DNA of 64,000 nucleotides, from the NCBI GenBank assembly GCA_964389475.1, contig CAYMFD010000005.1, positions 1 to 64,000 on the forward strand. The letters are read 5' to 3'. Made by a program: the position numbers and the translations under genes. This stretch comes from CAYMFD01 sp964389475. GTDB taxonomy: Bacteria; Bacteroidota; Bacteroidia; Chitinophagales; Saprospiraceae. Under the pieces are notes generated by a model. That model was not told the DNA's origin and searched no databases. It was given only the letters and a program-made list of their open reading frames with translations. Positions 26,209 through 34,212 of the stretch are shown here, in pieces (positions within the stretch are counted from its first letter, which is position 1; every line of letters starts with the position of its first letter).

Positions 26209-27000
26209 TCACTCTAGCTGCATACGTACGGGCAGGGTATACAGAACTGGTACGGGCCGGCCTTGCTGGCGACCAGGCTTCCAGGCTCCCATGGTATCGG
26301 CGAGATCGTGGACTACTTTATACGCAGCGTTACCACAACCAGCACCTATATCTCTCAAGAGTTTTATATCCTTCATCTTGCCATTACGATCGATCACAAA
26401 TTGCACGACGACCGTACCAGTGACGTTATTTTCTCGGGCTATAGCAGGGTAGCTTAGGTGCTTACTGACGTAGCGTAGTAGGGCTTGCTCGGTGCAGGTT
26501 CGTCGCTCCATCTCAGTGTCACCACTACAGCCTGGGAAGGTAGGCATGTGCTCTACTCGGCGGTGTGGTAAGTCGTCTTCTTCTGGCGCAGGCGGTAGTG
26601 GCAGGGGTGCTGGCGGAGCTGGATGTGTGACGGCTGCAGTATCCTCGATGCTAAGATCATGGTCCGTGATTACCTCTTCGGGTATGATGTCTTTTTTGAC
26701 GAATTCGGGTTGATCGACTAGGTCTTCGACAGGCGTGATGATCGTCTCTTCGGGCGGTGGTGGCGGTGGTGCCAGTACAGGCGGTCGCTGCAAAGTACGT
26801 ATCGGCAATACCTCTAGATCTGGTGCTAGCGCTGGTGTGAAGACCTCAGTTACGGTTCGCTGCCCCGTGTAGTTGATTATGGCTAGAGACAAGAGGAGAG
26901 ACATCGATAGGCCACCCAGCCATATGGTCAGGCGGTAGCGATGTACAGATACTGCAGGGTGCTTGGTGCGATAGTCGAGGGAATAGGCTGTGGCTGACAT
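26209..27000 (-). CDS. TonB-family energy transducer
   Basis: A 263-residue inner-membrane protein that couples the proton gradient to outer-membrane TonB-dependent receptors. One membrane helix (about residues 25-45, IWLGGLSMSLLLSLAIINY) is followed by a Pro-rich periplasmic spacer (about 68-150, with PPVLAPPPPPPEE and HPAPPAPLPLPPAPEE). The C-terminal TonB domain runs from about residue 160 (HMPTFPGC, YPAIARENNVTGTVVVQFVIDRNGKM, VPVLYTLPVRM). No ExbB/ExbD genes are adjacent. It could serve either of the receptors in this window, but nothing links it specifically. Confidence 0.92.
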   Translation of the reverse strand: MSATAYSLDYRTKHPAVSVHRYRLTIWLGGLSMSLLLSLAIINYTGQRTVTEVFTPALAPDLEVLPIRTLQRPPVLAPPPPPPEETIITPVEDLVDQPEFVKKDIIPEEVITDHDLSIEDTAAVTHPAPPAPLPLPPAPEEDDLPHRRVEHMPTFPGCSGDTEMERRTCTEQALLRYVSKHLSYPAIARENNVTGTVVVQFVIDRNGKMKDIKLLRDIGAGCGNAAYKVVHDLADTMGAWKPGRQQGRPVPVLYTLPVRMQLE

Positions 27001-27166
27001 CTTGTAAGGTGTTGGTTACTAGTAAGATGATTGAATAGGTGTTTTTGGTGTATCCGTCAGTCACGATGTAGTTCAGTTCTGATCTCAGATTCGTTATTTT
27101 CAGTAGACCTCTTTATTAATGATTAGTGATCACAAGGATAGCAGTCATTTCTTCGTTATTTGCACC

Positions 27167-28000
27167 ATGCGTATCTACTCCCTTTCTAAAATCCTCGGTA
27201 TACCGCTAGGCCTAGCTGCTGGCTACCTATTGTATTTAATGTTTTTCACCTATGAGGAGACGCATCTGTGGCAGTTACTGTCAATCATCATCCCTACGGT
27301 AGCCCTGGTCATATTCTCAGGGCAGATAGACCACTGGTACCTAGAGCGACATCCGATCACGCTAGATCAGCCTATTGTAGACTGGCTGGCGCAGTACGAT
27401 AAGCACTACCAAACCTTATCCGCAGATCAGCAGGCGGAGCTACACCAGCGGGCAGCCTTGTATGAGCGAGGGCGATCATTTGAGGCTGTGGCATTCGAGG
27501 AGAAGAACGATGTGCCCTTCGATATACGATGCATTATCGCGACGCAGGTGGTCAAGATGTCGCTCCACCATGACGACTACTTGATGGGTGATATGGATCG
27601 TATTTATGTCTACAAGCACCCTTTCCCATCTCCCCAGCACAAGTTTCTACATACCTATGAGACCCAGGTGGAGGATGGCGTTATGATCTTTGCGCTTGAC
27701 TACCTACTCCCTGGACTACAGCATCCCGACCGCTTTTACAATATCTGTGGTCACGGCATCGCCGAGGCATATACCAAGGTCTATCCTGGGGCTGACTACC
27801 CGTCTGCCGATGACCTCAACTGGTCAGAGGTAGAGTCGATGAGTGGCTTTACCAAAGATCAGATCATGCAGGTGTTAGGCTATTCGGCCATCGACTTATT
27901 ACCTATTTACATCATGTACTTTTTCACGCGGCCTGACCAATTGAGAACTGCTTCGCCCAAGGTGTACGAGCAGATTGCGGCGATATTTACATCACCATAA
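27167..28000 (+). CDS. MtfA-like protein with degenerate zinc-protease motif
   Basis: A 277-residue membrane-anchored protein whose soluble part resembles the MtfA/zinc-dependent peptidase family. Two N-terminal hydrophobic segments precede LSADQQAELHQRAALYERG, FDIRCIIATQVVKMSL and a C-terminal FFTRPDQLRTASPKVYEQIAAIF, all matching MtfA blocks. Where the family has HEFAH the protein reads HGIAE in NICGHGIAEAY. Where the family has NPAEFFA with the third ligand it reads SAIDLLP. It therefore appears to have lost zinc binding and catalysis. Start chosen at ATG 27167; ATG 27119 would add 16 residues. The family assignment rests on pattern matching by eye. Confidence 0.6.
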   Translation: MRIYSLSKILGIPLGLAAGYLLYLMFFTYEETHLWQLLSIIIPTVALVIFSGQIDHWYLERHPITLDQPIVDWLAQYDKHYQTLSADQQAELHQRAALYERGRSFEAVAFEEKNDVPFDIRCIIATQVVKMSLHHDDYLMGDMDRIYVYKHPFPSPQHKFLHTYETQVEDGVMIFALDYLLPGLQHPDRFYNICGHGIAEAYTKVYPGADYPSADDLNWSEVESMSGFTKDQIMQVLGYSAIDLLPIYIMYFFTRPDQLRTASPKVYEQIAAIFTSP

Positions 28001-28008
28001 GGCACCAG

Positions 28009-28577
28009 ATGATCCGTCAGCTTATACTAGTTAGCATTATCGTCGCCCTCTGTACCGTCGGATGCAAGCCTGCCAGGGCTGATACCAATAGTAGTCAAAC
28101 TGAATTGCATCTTGATACAGAAGTAGACAAGAAAGCTTTTTTGCAGGAAATTATAGACGATGACCAACGGGTCAGAGGCCCTAAGGGATCGGAGATCATG
28201 CTAGAGTATGGTGAGAAGTCAAAAGAGTACAGAGCATGGATCGATCAACAGATTGCACAAGATGAGATCAACCTAATAAAAGTCGAAAGGTACCTTGATC
28301 AATATGGCTATCCGCCTAAGGAGTGGGGTAGTAATCTTACCACAGCCCCCTGGATAGTGATACATCATGGGCAGAGTTATGAGGCTAGAGAGCGAAACTT
28401 CCCACTTATCTACCAAGCCTATTTGGATGGTAAGATTGACGATGGGGCATCACGTTTTACCTAGGTCGCATGTATCAGTTCAAATATGGAGACCGACTAG
28501 ATATGGTGAGTCCATACACAACAACCTCAGAGATCGACACCTTACTGAAAGCGCTAGGTCTAGAGGTGAAGGATTAG
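28009..28577 (+). pseudogene. Frameshifted DUF6624-like lipoprotein gene
   Basis: The first frame gives 151 residues: a lipoprotein signal with lipobox VGC at residue 19, then EINLIKVERYLDQYGYPPKEW and a WIVIHHGQ block like DUF6624 proteins, ending abruptly at ASRFT (28464). Reading one frame over from about 28450, the sequence continues as ITFYLGRMYQFKYGDR, then LDMVSPYTTTSEIDTLLK and LGLEVKD before a stop at 28575-28577, which looks like the missing C-terminus. Adding one G to the GGGG at 28443-28446 restores a continuous frame (DDGGITFYLG). So this is a one-base deletion in a G-run, a sequencing error there, or a frameshifting site. Confidence 0.65.
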
Positions 28578-28657
28578 AGTTAACAGCCCATCAAACAAAA
28601 TTATGACCTCTGACTATCTACATATCCACCACTGTGCGGTGACTGACCTCTTGAAGC

Positions 28658-29170
28658 ATGAGTAAACCTGATCATCGTAAGTATGCTAGTCTGACGATGC
28701 GGGTTGGTGAGGTGGTAGTTGCCGTCGAGAATGATGCCGTTGTAAAGGTAGAAATCAAGGAGGGGCCAATCGAAAAGGTAGAGATATCAGATAAACTTTT
28801 ACGAGAAGCCCTGGCGCAACTACACGCCTACTTCTCGGGTAAGCTGACAAACTTCGACCTACCACTTGACCTATCGTCAGGTACTACTTTTAGGCAAGAG
28901 GTATGGAGACATGTGCAGCAGATACCATACGGCAATACGATCAGCTATGGTGATATCGCTCGATCTATGGACAATCCTGGAGCTATACGTGCCATAGGTA
29001 GTGCCAATGGCGCTAACCCCATACCCATCATTGTGCCTTGTCATCGAGTGATAGGCAGTGATGGTAGCCTCACAGGTTACGTCTATGGGATGCATGTCAA
29101 ACGACAACTTTTAGCGCTGGAGAATCCCGACAAGTGGGGTGTTGAGCAGCTCATGCTATCGCTTACTTAG
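28658..29170 (+). CDS. ogt: Methylated-DNA--protein-cysteine methyltransferase
   Basis: Suicide repair protein that takes the methyl group from O6-methylguanine onto its own cysteine. At 170 residues it has an N-terminal ribonuclease-like domain and the C-terminal MGMT domain. The acceptor Cys128 lies in VPCHRVIGSDGSL, preceded by the DNA-binding helix SYGDIARSMDNPGAIRAIGSANGANP with its Arg finger (that segment spans residues about 93-118). It lacks the Ada N-terminal domain. It is intact although the genes on both sides are broken. The other alkylation-repair gene here, tag, is at 17 kb. Confidence 0.94.
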   Translation: MSKPDHRKYASLTMRVGEVVVAVENDAVVKVEIKEGPIEKVEISDKLLREALAQLHAYFSGKLTNFDLPLDLSSGTTFRQEVWRHVQQIPYGNTISYGDIARSMDNPGAIRAIGSANGANPIPIIVPCHRVIGSDGSLTGYVYGMHVKRQLLALENPDKWGVEQLMLSLT

Positions 29171-29204
29171 CCTTTCGTACTAGATCTTGATATTAGTCTG
29201 ATTT

Positions 29205-29246
29205 GACCGAAGTAGTACCAACAGCTAGCTCGGTGCTACTTCGGTC
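29205..29246. terminator. Bidirectional hairpin between convergent genes
   Basis: GACCGAAGTAG pairs perfectly with CTACTTCGGTC, extended by ACC/GGT across one mismatch, around a 12-base loop. It lies between ogt (plus) and the broken NTF2-like gene (minus). There is no T-run on either side, so termination would be inefficient or Rho-assisted, or it may only protect 3' ends. Confidence 0.5.
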
Positions 29247-29260
29247 ACAGCATTACTGTG

Positions 29261-29632
29261 CTATTGCGGTTGTGGTGTATAGAAAAACTGCTCGAGGACA
29301 ATTTTACCGTCCTTTACTTGATAAACGCATATTTCATCCATATCGATAGGGTGAGGCACACCCTTCATGTCGACATGCATAAGCATATTGATGGAAAAGA
29401 AATTCTCCGCAACTACAGGATCAGAAATCGACACCTTATGTATCTTTTCAATTTTTGCTTCGAATTACTTTCCTTTGTTTGCGATGGCCGCCAGTCCCTT
29501 TACTTCTCTGTCTGGGGTTCCAACAGGTTCCTTAGATACGATTTCGTCTGAGTAAAGCTCTGCTATAGCTTGTCCGTATTGACCTGTTCTACATAGTTCT
29601 ACTAGTCGATTGGCTACTTCTTGTGTGTTCAT
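29261..29632 (-). pseudogene. SnoaL/NTF2-like gene with in-frame TAA
   Basis: On the minus strand an ATG at 29632 opens a 123-codon frame that is interrupted by TAA at codon 56 (29467-29465) and then continues to TAG. The product starts MNTQEVANRLVELCRTGQYG, has ELYSDEIVSKEPVGTP and GLAAIANKGK before the stop, and resumes with FEAKIEKIHKV, VVAENFFSINM and MDEICVYQVKDGKIVLEQFF. These blocks fit small SnoaL-like proteins, where a Gln or Trp usually occupies the stop position; CAA to TAA is a single change. It is followed upstream by the similarly broken WYL regulator gene, a common pairing. Confidence 0.75.
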
Positions 29633-29735
29633 CTTTGCTTGATTTTAATGATTTGCTTGTGATACTAGGGCTAGTGCCCCGTGCTTACAAAAGCAAAGAT
29701 GGCCGTGGTCAGTGACAGCAGTATGTCAGGAAGTT

Positions 29736-30695
29736 TTACGAGGTATTATTTTTATAGGTGTGGTGGTAGAGATCAGTAGCCAGATCTTTTACGCGATCTC
29801 GTAGTTCTAGAGGCTGGTGGATGGTAGCCTGATCCGCAAATTGTAAGATCCATCTTGCTACGATCTCAAGTGAGGTGTAGAGGAATGTCATATGCACTGT
29901 ATCCTCCACTTCCCATTGCCTTACAAATCCGAAGTAGTACTTTCTCCTTTCGGCGAAGGGTAGATAGGCCGTAGTAAAGGCAATTTCAATCGTATGAAAG
30001 TGGTGCTGGTTTTTCCATGCCTGGTCTTGTTTATCTGTGTAATCCTTCAAGCTGATGTGCTTTCGGCTAAAATGAGCATCGCTTGCTGCTAGAGTAGTAA
30101 TACGATCTAGCCTAAACGTTCTGTAGGCTTCTTTCACACGGCAGAAACCCACCAGATACCAATTTTTGGCATGTCTATAGCAGCCTATTGGTTCGATAGA
30201 GCAATGACTCGATGTACCATCTGCCTTACTATACTCCAGACTGACAATACGCTTGTGAGCCAAGCTGTCAAATATTTGAGAAAGATATCCTTGTTCGCTT
30301 GTTTCTGACTTTTGAGTAATGGCAATGGCACTATCGAGTACCTCAAGTGCCTGTCTCTCACTACTGCGTAGGATGGCCCTGATCTTGGTAAGAGCATCAG
30401 AGTAGTACTGTTGAGTTTGTTGGTCGGTGACTTCTCCGATAAACTTCTCCGCTGCAAGCAGAGCCGCAGCCTCACCTTGATTAAATAGTAGTGGTGGCAA
30501 GCGGTAACCTTCCATGACCGAGTAATCGATACCAGGATCTCCGATGATCGGTACACCAGCATCTTTCAGCGTGCGGATATCTCTATAGATAGTTCAGGTA
30601 CTGGTACGATAGCGATCTGCTAGCATCTCAGTGGTCGTAGTCTTCTTGCCTTGTAGTAGGATTAGGATGGAGAATACCCGGTCAAATCTATTCAT
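29736..30695 (-). pseudogene. WYL-domain regulator gene with in-frame TGA
   Basis: ATG at 30695 begins a DeoR/YafY-type regulator: MNRFDRVFSILILLQGKK, then an HTH segment EMLADRYRTST. TGA at codon 34 (30596-30594) interrupts, and the same frame resumes with TIYRDIRTLKDAGVPI, the standard wing of this family in which an Arg precedes TIYRDI. CGA to TGA is one change. The rest is intact for about 285 codons: a WYL domain (CSIEPIGCYRHAKNWYLVGFC, FRLDRI) and a C-terminal WCX region. The resumed frame begins well inside the DNA-binding domain, so reinitiation would not restore DNA binding. Confidence 0.8.
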
Positions 30696-30961
30696 GTTGC
30701 CTTTACACTCTGTGGAAATAGATGCTCACAAGATAAGTTGGTTGAATAGCATAAATCTCTATTCAACGGTCTACAGAACCTCCGTCCTTAGCCATTTCGC
30801 CAACTAACCGCACCCACTGCCAGGTGTGCATGTGCTATTATCCCTAGTAGCCGTGTTATTAGGGATGGCTACTAGTTCTGATAAGATCATGTAACAGCGA
30901 GTGATTAGCACCACTATAAGTCTTTTTCTACGGATATCGACACTAAGACGACTAGGCCCTG
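30696..30961. other. Non-coding gap between WYL pseudogene and alginate locus
   Basis: About 270 bases with no convincing ORF, repeat or RNA gene. It should hold the promoter of the WYL regulator (minus strand), but I find no clear TAnnTTTG element there. Confidence 0.4.
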
Positions 30962-31025
30962 AAAAAAACTCCAAAGACAACCTTTGAGGTACCTCCGCAG
31001 TTAGTCAGAACTGTGAAGGTGCCTC
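30962..31025 (-). terminator. Terminator of the PL7 lyase gene
   Basis: Downstream of the lyase gene on the minus strand are two overlapping hairpins. First is a long imperfect stem (GAGGCACCTTC with matching GGAGGTACCTC across a short loop, 30986-31025). Next is a smaller one (CTCAAAG/CTTTGGAG, 30969-30988) followed directly by seven T. The second has the form of an intrinsic terminator. Confidence 0.6.
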
Positions 31026-31061
31026 TTTACGGTAGTCAGGCTAGAACCCTTGTCGGTGTCC

Positions 31062-33869
31062 TTATTGCTTAATCAATTTGCTGCTGTACGATCTTTTTAC
31101 TCCCTCAAGCCTAATTACATAAACTCCTGCTTGCAGATCGCTCACGTCGAGCGACGATATACTATCATTCTGTTCACGTATGACTAGGCGACCTACCTGG
31201 TCGTATATAGATACAGTATGGAACAGGTCTGCACCATCAATCATCACGACAGAGGTGGCAGGATTAGGGCTTATGCTTATTTCAGCAAAGGATTGTTCGT
31301 TTACGTTTACAGATCTATTAAGGCCAAATATCCGAACCTCAGTTAGGCTGACCCAGGGGCCGGTGTAGAGGTCTGCGCCAGTTACTGTAACTTTGACATA
31401 TCTAGCCTCGATGCTGTCTACTAGGTTGATAATGGGGGCATCTGGCAGGCCTGGTGAGGTATTGCTGGAGCGGTCGACGATGGTGGAGTATGGTCCACCC
31501 TCATTTAGAGCCGCTTCTATTGTGAATTGGTAGGCGCGATCTTGATAAGAGGTAACCTCTGTACGACTTATGACGACCTCTGTACCTAAGTCTATAGTGG
31601 CAGATTGTGGAAACTCCTCTACGGACCATCTAGTATCTGCATCATCATCCACTAGGTTGCTCGAGACATTATCTCCATCGGCCGTACCCGATCCTTCGAC
31701 AGATTGGTCAATAGCCCAGTTAGTCTCTGTTGATGGTAGTAAGATATCGACAACCCTGCTGTCGGTGAGTGCACCCTCGTCGGTAGTTACAGACAGAGTG
31801 ACAACACCTTCTGTCAGGCCTGTTACTATTCCGTTTTCGTCGATAGTAGCAATGCTTGTATCATCTGATGTATACGTTACATTTTGATTAGTAGCATTGG
31901 CAGGGTTCACGCTAGCATTTAGTCTTGCGGTACCGCCGACGGCTACAGGCCCATCACCACCTATAAATGATACACCAGTAACGTTTACTTGATTGCTTAC
32001 AGTAATACGGGTACTTAGCGAGGTTCTTGCACCGCCTTCATTGTCTGTTGCCTTTGCTGTTAAGTTGTACTGTCCATCAGCTGGTCCTACCCATGTATAT
32101 GAGTAGGGAGCCTCTGCGTCTTCTCCTAGTTTATTCGCTCCCTCGTAGAACTCGACTACAGCGACTGCACCATCTGAGTCGTCGGCATCTACCATGATCG
32201 TGATGTCACTGCCAGGCTCGAAGTTTTCACCGTTGGACGGTGAGCTGATACTTACCGACGGGAAGTAATTTTGCTGTGTACCGTCCTCTTCGAAAAGCTC
32301 GTCAAAGTAGGCAGTAGCCTCACCCTCGTCTTGTAGATAGACGCCGGCCTTCCAGTAACTAGGCCATGTCCAGAACGAGACGTCCATGTTTACTTTTTCT
32401 TCTCCTTGGTAGTCTATGATCATGTTGCCGTCGACTAGTCTTATATCACAGTTAAAGTAGCCTCCTGGATCTTCACCCAAAGGAACATGCATCGTAGCTA
32501 TCCCCCCTTCGTTGGTTTTGATTGCTGCCCATATGTTGTTAGCTGGTGTTTTTGCATTGTGCTTGTAGATTCTCAACAGGGGCTTGTTGGGTCCTGAGCC
32601 TACATTGGCGTCATCGTGGATCTGCATGACCGTTACCTGGTCACAGGTCTGCTCTACGATATCAATGCGACCATGCAAGGACCTGTCTGCTTGTGTCAAG
32701 TCCCAGTTTTCAAGATCTCTGAGCTCGGTACGCTTGCTGTCTCCAGTCTGGTTAAATAAGATCTTGTCACCATCTACAACCTTAAACCACTCGGGGTGAG
32801 AGTAGCCATCATTGAGAGCATCAACATCGCGAAGTGTCGAGCTAGTAGGTCCTTGTAACTTACACTCTCCCAAAAAGGACTGAAATCGTGGTATGTCAGA
32901 GGGTGCATCATATCCTGTGGGTGGAGTCGGTGCGAAGTGGGTTACCTCCAACGCATAAAAGGAGGCCTGAACATATTCGTCTGCATCGCCTGCGTTGTTT
33001 TGATTGTATACACCAGCTTTAAAGTACATCCAGTCATCTTCAAACCCACTGTCTGACATGTCTATCTCTGTGACGACATCTGGCTTACCTTCACGCATGA
33101 TCGTTACCGTCAACGCATTCTCAACCACCTTAATCTCATAACTAAACAATTCTCCTAGAGCAATACCATCCTCAGGGTCGGCAGCACCATCACTACGACT
33201 GCCTATCATATCATACCATTGCTCTGCCCCAGTCGTAGGCTCATGGGCAAAGTAAATAGAGCCTCTCTCGTGACCAGGTAATTTGCGATAGTATAAGCGG
33301 CATGGCTCGTCACTAGAGGCATGGATCTGACCTACTATGACCCTACCTATCTTGCGAGTCTCGTCTGATGTTTCTGACACGTGATCTACGGTGAGTGTTG
33401 CCGTCATGACCCCATCTACGCCACCAGCTGCCTCCTGGTTCTCCATTGTAGAGGAAGAGAATACCCAGTTGTTGCCATTGATACCAGATGTACCTATGCT
33501 GTTATCCCCTCTACGTATCATCTCTCTAAACTCATTCCTAGGGTAGGTACTTCCACTAGTAGTTCTACCATCGTTAGGACACCAGAATACCATAGCACCA
33601 GTTATAGAGTCCGTGTAGAACTCACCAGCCTTTTGATAGCCATTAGATAGATTGTCTTCATCTATCTCTTGATTATTTGGTCGTGTAAGTTTCCAATATG
33701 ACAAGTCGAAGTTGCCACTGGGTGGTAGCGTAGGATCTAGTATCTGTGCCATCACTACTTGACCTGCTAAGCTTAGCAAAAGTATGAGTACGAGTGACGT
33801 AGCAAAGTCGATGACCCGATGGGTTCGTCTTATTATGGGAGTCTGCATAGAGCAAGCTTGGACTTTCAT
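31062..33869 (-). CDS. Secreted tandem PL7 alginate lyase with T9SS domain
   Basis: Predicted alginate lyase of 935 residues cutting alginate by beta-elimination outside the cell. After a signal region come two PL7 domains, each with all three family motifs. Domain 1 (about 45-310) has RNEFRE, VGQIHAS and YFKAGVYNQ. Domain 2 (about 330-535) has KRTELRD, MQIHDD and YWKAGVYLQ. Then follow an Ig-like domain (about 545-630), a BIG2 domain (about 632-712), an F5/8 type C carbohydrate-binding-like domain (about 725-860) and a T9SS sorting domain with ISPNPATS. His and Gln of QIH and the Tyr of YxKAGxY are the catalytic set. It is the last gene of the minus-strand locus, with its own operator upstream. 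Confidence 0.9.
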   Translation of the reverse strand: MKVQACSMQTPIIRRTHRVIDFATSLVLILLLSLAGQVVMAQILDPTLPPSGNFDLSYWKLTRPNNQEIDEDNLSNGYQKAGEFYTDSITGAMVFWCPNDGRTTSGSTYPRNEFREMIRRGDNSIGTSGINGNNWVFSSSTMENQEAAGGVDGVMTATLTVDHVSETSDETRKIGRVIVGQIHASSDEPCRLYYRKLPGHERGSIYFAHEPTTGAEQWYDMIGSRSDGAADPEDGIALGELFSYEIKVVENALTVTIMREGKPDVVTEIDMSDSGFEDDWMYFKAGVYNQNNAGDADEYVQASFYALEVTHFAPTPPTGYDAPSDIPRFQSFLGECKLQGPTSSTLRDVDALNDGYSHPEWFKVVDGDKILFNQTGDSKRTELRDLENWDLTQADRSLHGRIDIVEQTCDQVTVMQIHDDANVGSGPNKPLLRIYKHNAKTPANNIWAAIKTNEGGIATMHVPLGEDPGGYFNCDIRLVDGNMIIDYQGEEKVNMDVSFWTWPSYWKAGVYLQDEGEATAYFDELFEEDGTQQNYFPSVSISSPSNGENFEPGSDITIMVDADDSDGAVAVVEFYEGANKLGEDAEAPYSYTWVGPADGQYNLTAKATDNEGGARTSLSTRITVSNQVNVTGVSFIGGDGPVAVGGTARLNASVNPANATNQNVTYTSDDTSIATIDENGIVTGLTEGVVTLSVTTDEGALTDSRVVDILLPSTETNWAIDQSVEGSGTADGDNVSSNLVDDDADTRWSVEEFPQSATIDLGTEVVISRTEVTSYQDRAYQFTIEAALNEGGPYSTIVDRSSNTSPGLPDAPIINLVDSIEARYVKVTVTGADLYTGPWVSLTEVRIFGLNRSVNVNEQSFAEISISPNPATSVVMIDGADLFHTVSIYDQVGRLVIREQNDSISSLDVSDLQAGVYVIRLEGVKRSYSSKLIKQ

Positions 33870-34007
33870 AGTATTGAGTTATTGTAACTAACAACTAGCT
33901 GGCCATGTGCCGCTGTTCATTGAAGTTGACGTTTATCGGCTATTAATTTTAAATCGCTCGGCTATACATTTTGTCTGTCATGAGCTTTGCGGCCATAACC
34001 GACAAAA

Positions 34008-34023
34008 ATTTGGTCAACCAATT
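34008..34023. promoter_or_regulatory. Predicted GntR operator upstream of the lyase gene
   Basis: ATTTGGTCAACCAATT: TTGGT and ACCAA flank a two-base centre, the form bound by FadR-type GntR regulators. It lies 139 bases upstream of the PL7 lyase start and matches the sites at 39144 and 43744. The rest of the 33870-34152 gap shows no ORF. Confidence 0.65.
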
Positions 34024-34152
34024 TTGCTAAGGTAATATATTGGATAGTAATCTTGTGTCAGTAAACTACTTTTTTTGGCGTCTTGCATGACATTCCGCCG
34101 TCATATCTTATTGCTTGGCTGGTAAGCATCCCTATTGTAATCGGCAGAAAAC

Positions 34153-34188
34153 AAAAGAGCTCCCCATCTGACGATGAGAAGCTCTTTT
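34153..34188 (-). terminator. Terminator after susD
   Basis: A near-perfect stem AAAAGAGCTTCTCATC/GATGGGGAGCTCTTTT with a 4-base loop and T-rich 3' end, 25 bases after the SusD stop on the minus strand. It separates the susCD unit from the lyase gene, consistent with the lyase having its own operator. Confidence 0.8.
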
Positions 34189-34212
34189 AGTATTAGATAA
34201 AGCGCTATGTGC

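Noticed and set aside
26168..26713. Plus-strand frames opposite the TonB gene
   Set aside because: They are antisense to the Pro-rich spacer and TonB C-terminal domain.
29258..29551. Plus-strand frame of 97 codons
   Set aside because: The minus strand encodes a recognisable NTF2-like product with one stop; the plus frame has no family features.
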